Of a DNA stretch of 64,000 bases, positions 61,863-64,000 are shown piece by piece (positions within the stretch are counted from its first letter, which is position 1; the number at the start of each line of letters is the position of its first letter). The position numbers were made by a program, and so were the translations under genes. The notes beneath the pieces were generated by a model. That model searched no databases. It saw nothing but the letters and a program-made list of their open reading frames with translations, and had not been told where the DNA came from. The stretch comes from Tubulanus polymorphus (lineage: Eukaryota > Nemertea > Palaeonemertea > Tubulaniformes > Tubulanidae): the NCBI RefSeq assembly GCF_964204645.1, contig NC_134027.1:14372485-14436484 (forward strand), read 5' to 3'.

Positions 61863-64000
61863 ATTCCCTTCTTTCTAAGTATATTACTTCATGCCTTGCC
61901 AAACGCTAATTATTTACTCACTCACCAATTTACTCAATTAACCTGTCCTCCTCTGTATATTTACCCCTGTTTTTAGTCTATTTCTCACACCTGACGATGA
62001 TCTCTAGGGTGAGATCGAAACCTCGTGTCTTTTATATATTTTAGATTTAATAAATAAATTCTGGTTTTTAAATTCTTTTAATCTGTAAATAGTGGGATTT
62101 TATCTTATTATCCGTTCACCACGTTTGAGTGTGGTCATCGTTCTATCTAGTTGTGAGTATTCATTATTACATATTTATACAAAATCACATAAAATTTTGA
62201 TAATTGACAGACATTTTTTTATCTACTTGCAGCATACTGACAGAAGACTACAAACAGAGTGGGAACCAATAAGACTTATCACGCTGTTAACTCTTCTTCT
62301 GAACCGTATCTGAACCGTATCGTGTGATTATAAGACCCTAGGGTGGGACTCCCTTTTGATGTGTTGATTCAACTAAACCACGGTTAACTCGACACTTTGG
62401 GGATTGTGATAAAAGTGACGACTTATCCAGATGACTACTTACACTTGGCAGATTTGATTATAAATACATATTAGAAATACAGATTGTGACTTGAGTATTT
62501 ATGTTTCAAACATCACTTTGACTTATCATATGAGCACTTAACCAAATTTGACTTTGGATTGATATCCTTGTACATCTCTGGAGTTATAAACATAATGATT
62601 ATCAAACTGTAATCTTGGTTGATGCTTTATTATTACGTTTATAATTAATAATATGATTAATTTGTGGACTGGTATGATAATGATGAACTTTTAATTAGTA
62701 TCTGGTTAACGTTAAAATATGAGGCTATGTAGCTGGTAGATGTGTATATAGCAGTATACAGCATGTATCATCCAACTGCCTTATGTATAGATTGAATATG
62801 TGATTGAAAAATGAAAATAAAGCTTGAATAATAATAAAGTCTTTGTATGGAAATTTTCGTTTTATCTATCTGATTCCAATGTGGATTTTGTTTCTAAGGA
62901 AATGGAGATTGCAGGTGATCCCAGCCCTTCAAACATTCGATATTTATTACATTTGATCTCGCATAACAATTTTATACGATGGAATATTATCAAAATGAAA
63001 CTACGAAGTTTCGGCTGTTGACTCATCGGCGAAAACTCCAGACCAGACTTGCAGGATATAGAGGCCATTTTGTCCCATACCATATAAATTCGTCTACAGA
63101 CCTACGGTAATCAATGCAGGTACTAGAGCTGCCAGTAGCCGATGCCTGAATGTGGCCCTGCTTTAAAATCATTGAATTTCCCAAAATACTTCCATCTAAC
63201 AATTTTAATAAAAAAATGCACATTTTTATTACATATATTAATAAATATTTGTCAAAAACATATTGTGTAATTTTTATCTAATTATGATTATTGACGTCAG
63301 GGGAATTTTTGTGAACTGAGTTCAGGTTTGAAATTTCGAAAAGATAAAAATTGTAGAGAATTTACTCAACCAAAAAGTTCAAACAGACCTTTGGCTGGCC
63401 CATCAAGTACCGGTGCAATAAAATGCAACGTTTAGCAACACTTACTTGTCGGGATCACTGGGGATAAGGCCATAAGGGTTATCGCTGTAAACATGGCAGA
63501 AAAGATTCATGCGTCTTTTAAATGAATTTGAAAAAAGCGCCTAGATCGTGATAAACCCCACTCGATATAATCGTGATCGACTTGAAGAAATGACAAGTTG
63601 TTTTTGGAGAAATAAAAAGATATTGCATTTGCAGCATATTGAACATAAACAAATTGACAATTTTTATGGTTTTATGAGAGTGTTGGTTATTCAAATAAAA
63701 TGGTCACTTGGAAATACAATGAAAGATCACCAAATTTTTGGAAGAAAGTACCCTTTTCAAAGCGCTCTTTCGAATTGTGCACTGGCAAAACTAGGCGCTG
63801 GGAACCTCGATCCTGGCGACATGGTAGGGAGGTCAAGTAGAATTGTTGCTAAAAGGTGTTTTTTATGATCTTTAGCAATGTGAAGACATTTCTATGGTAT
63901 AAGCAGCAATTTGTTCTTTTTAGTGCACATTCATAAATGAAACGGATCCACCTGTTCTATGCACAGGGGCTCGTATCAGAGTTATAGGTAATGAAAAAAC
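61863..64000. other. Gene-free right end of the window
   Basis: E2 similarity stops at 61862. 61990-62024 contains CTGACGATGATCTCTAGGGT followed by GAGATCGAAACCTCG, a string type often found near the ends of retroelement fragments in invertebrates. Open frames at 62824-63223 and 63548-63868 show no domain and are not called. Confidence 0.4.

Noticed and set aside
63548..63868. 106-codon plus-strand frame near the right edge
   Set aside because: No recognisable domain, motif or promoter; sequence around it has no coding signature.

Overview
The window is eukaryotic, from an invertebrate metazoan genome by its contents. It has introns with GT/AG borders, tRNA-derived SINEs, a Helitron, Gypsy and BEL/Pao-type retroelement pieces, and two large virus-like Polinton/Maverick-type elements. 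There is no bacterial operon logic and no rRNA. The phylum cannot be fixed from the sequence alone. Almost everything recognisable is mobile; only three short stretches look like ordinary spliced genes.

Layout. 1-9.7 kb: a decayed minus-strand Helitron (HUH Rep plus PIF1-type helicase), split by a solo LTR (TG...CA, 5-bp duplication AGAGG). The LTR is itself split by a 5.6-kb DNA transposon with perfect 28-bp inverted ends, a 648-aa DDE-like protein, a Tudor-like second exon and eight copies of a 14-bp subterminal motif. 9.9-12.4 kb: the last two exons of an unknown gene (minus) and a four-exon RecQ-like helicase fragment (plus). 13.5-33.4 kb: element E1, a Polinton-like element with 414-bp TIRs. 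33.8-36.7 kb: a spliced, decayed DUF6589-like gene. 38.6-42.6 kb: a 5'-truncated Gypsy element with chromodomain integrase and an envelope-like gene. 44.0-46.9 kb: a fold-back unit with 207-bp inverted arms enclosing a BEL/Pao gag remnant. 47.3-61.9 kb: element E2, a second Polinton-like element, rearranged and truncated in its polymerase. 61.9-64 kb: no gene recognised.

E1 and E2 share a colinear structural block on the minus strand: candidate double-jelly-roll major capsid, a coiled-coil/membrane protein, a conserved ~440-aa protein, four small membrane or accessory proteins, and a penton-like minor capsid candidate. Both also carry a packaging-type ATPase, a retroviral-type integrase with chromodomain, and a protein-primed-type DNA polymerase B fused to an endonuclease-VII-like domain. 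The integrase/ATPase/P1/P2 module is inverted and permuted between the two copies.

The most interesting signals are these. (1) Almost every structural gene of both elements starts inside a poxvirus-late-promoter-like string: a run of about seven T, about six bases, then TAAATG. E2 also encodes a multi-zinc-finger protein with a zinc ribbon that could be a late transcription factor. (2) E2 carries an intein with a two-motif LAGLIDADG endonuclease exactly inside the catalytic YxDTDS motif of its polymerase, while E1 has the empty site. (3) E1 has an HNH endonuclease next to an island carrying perfect heat-shock elements. (4) The DNA transposon at 2.5-8.1 kb has a four-plus-four array of candidate transposase-binding motifs.

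Most element genes carry one or two in-frame stops or frameshifts, so both copies look like recent but decaying integrations.
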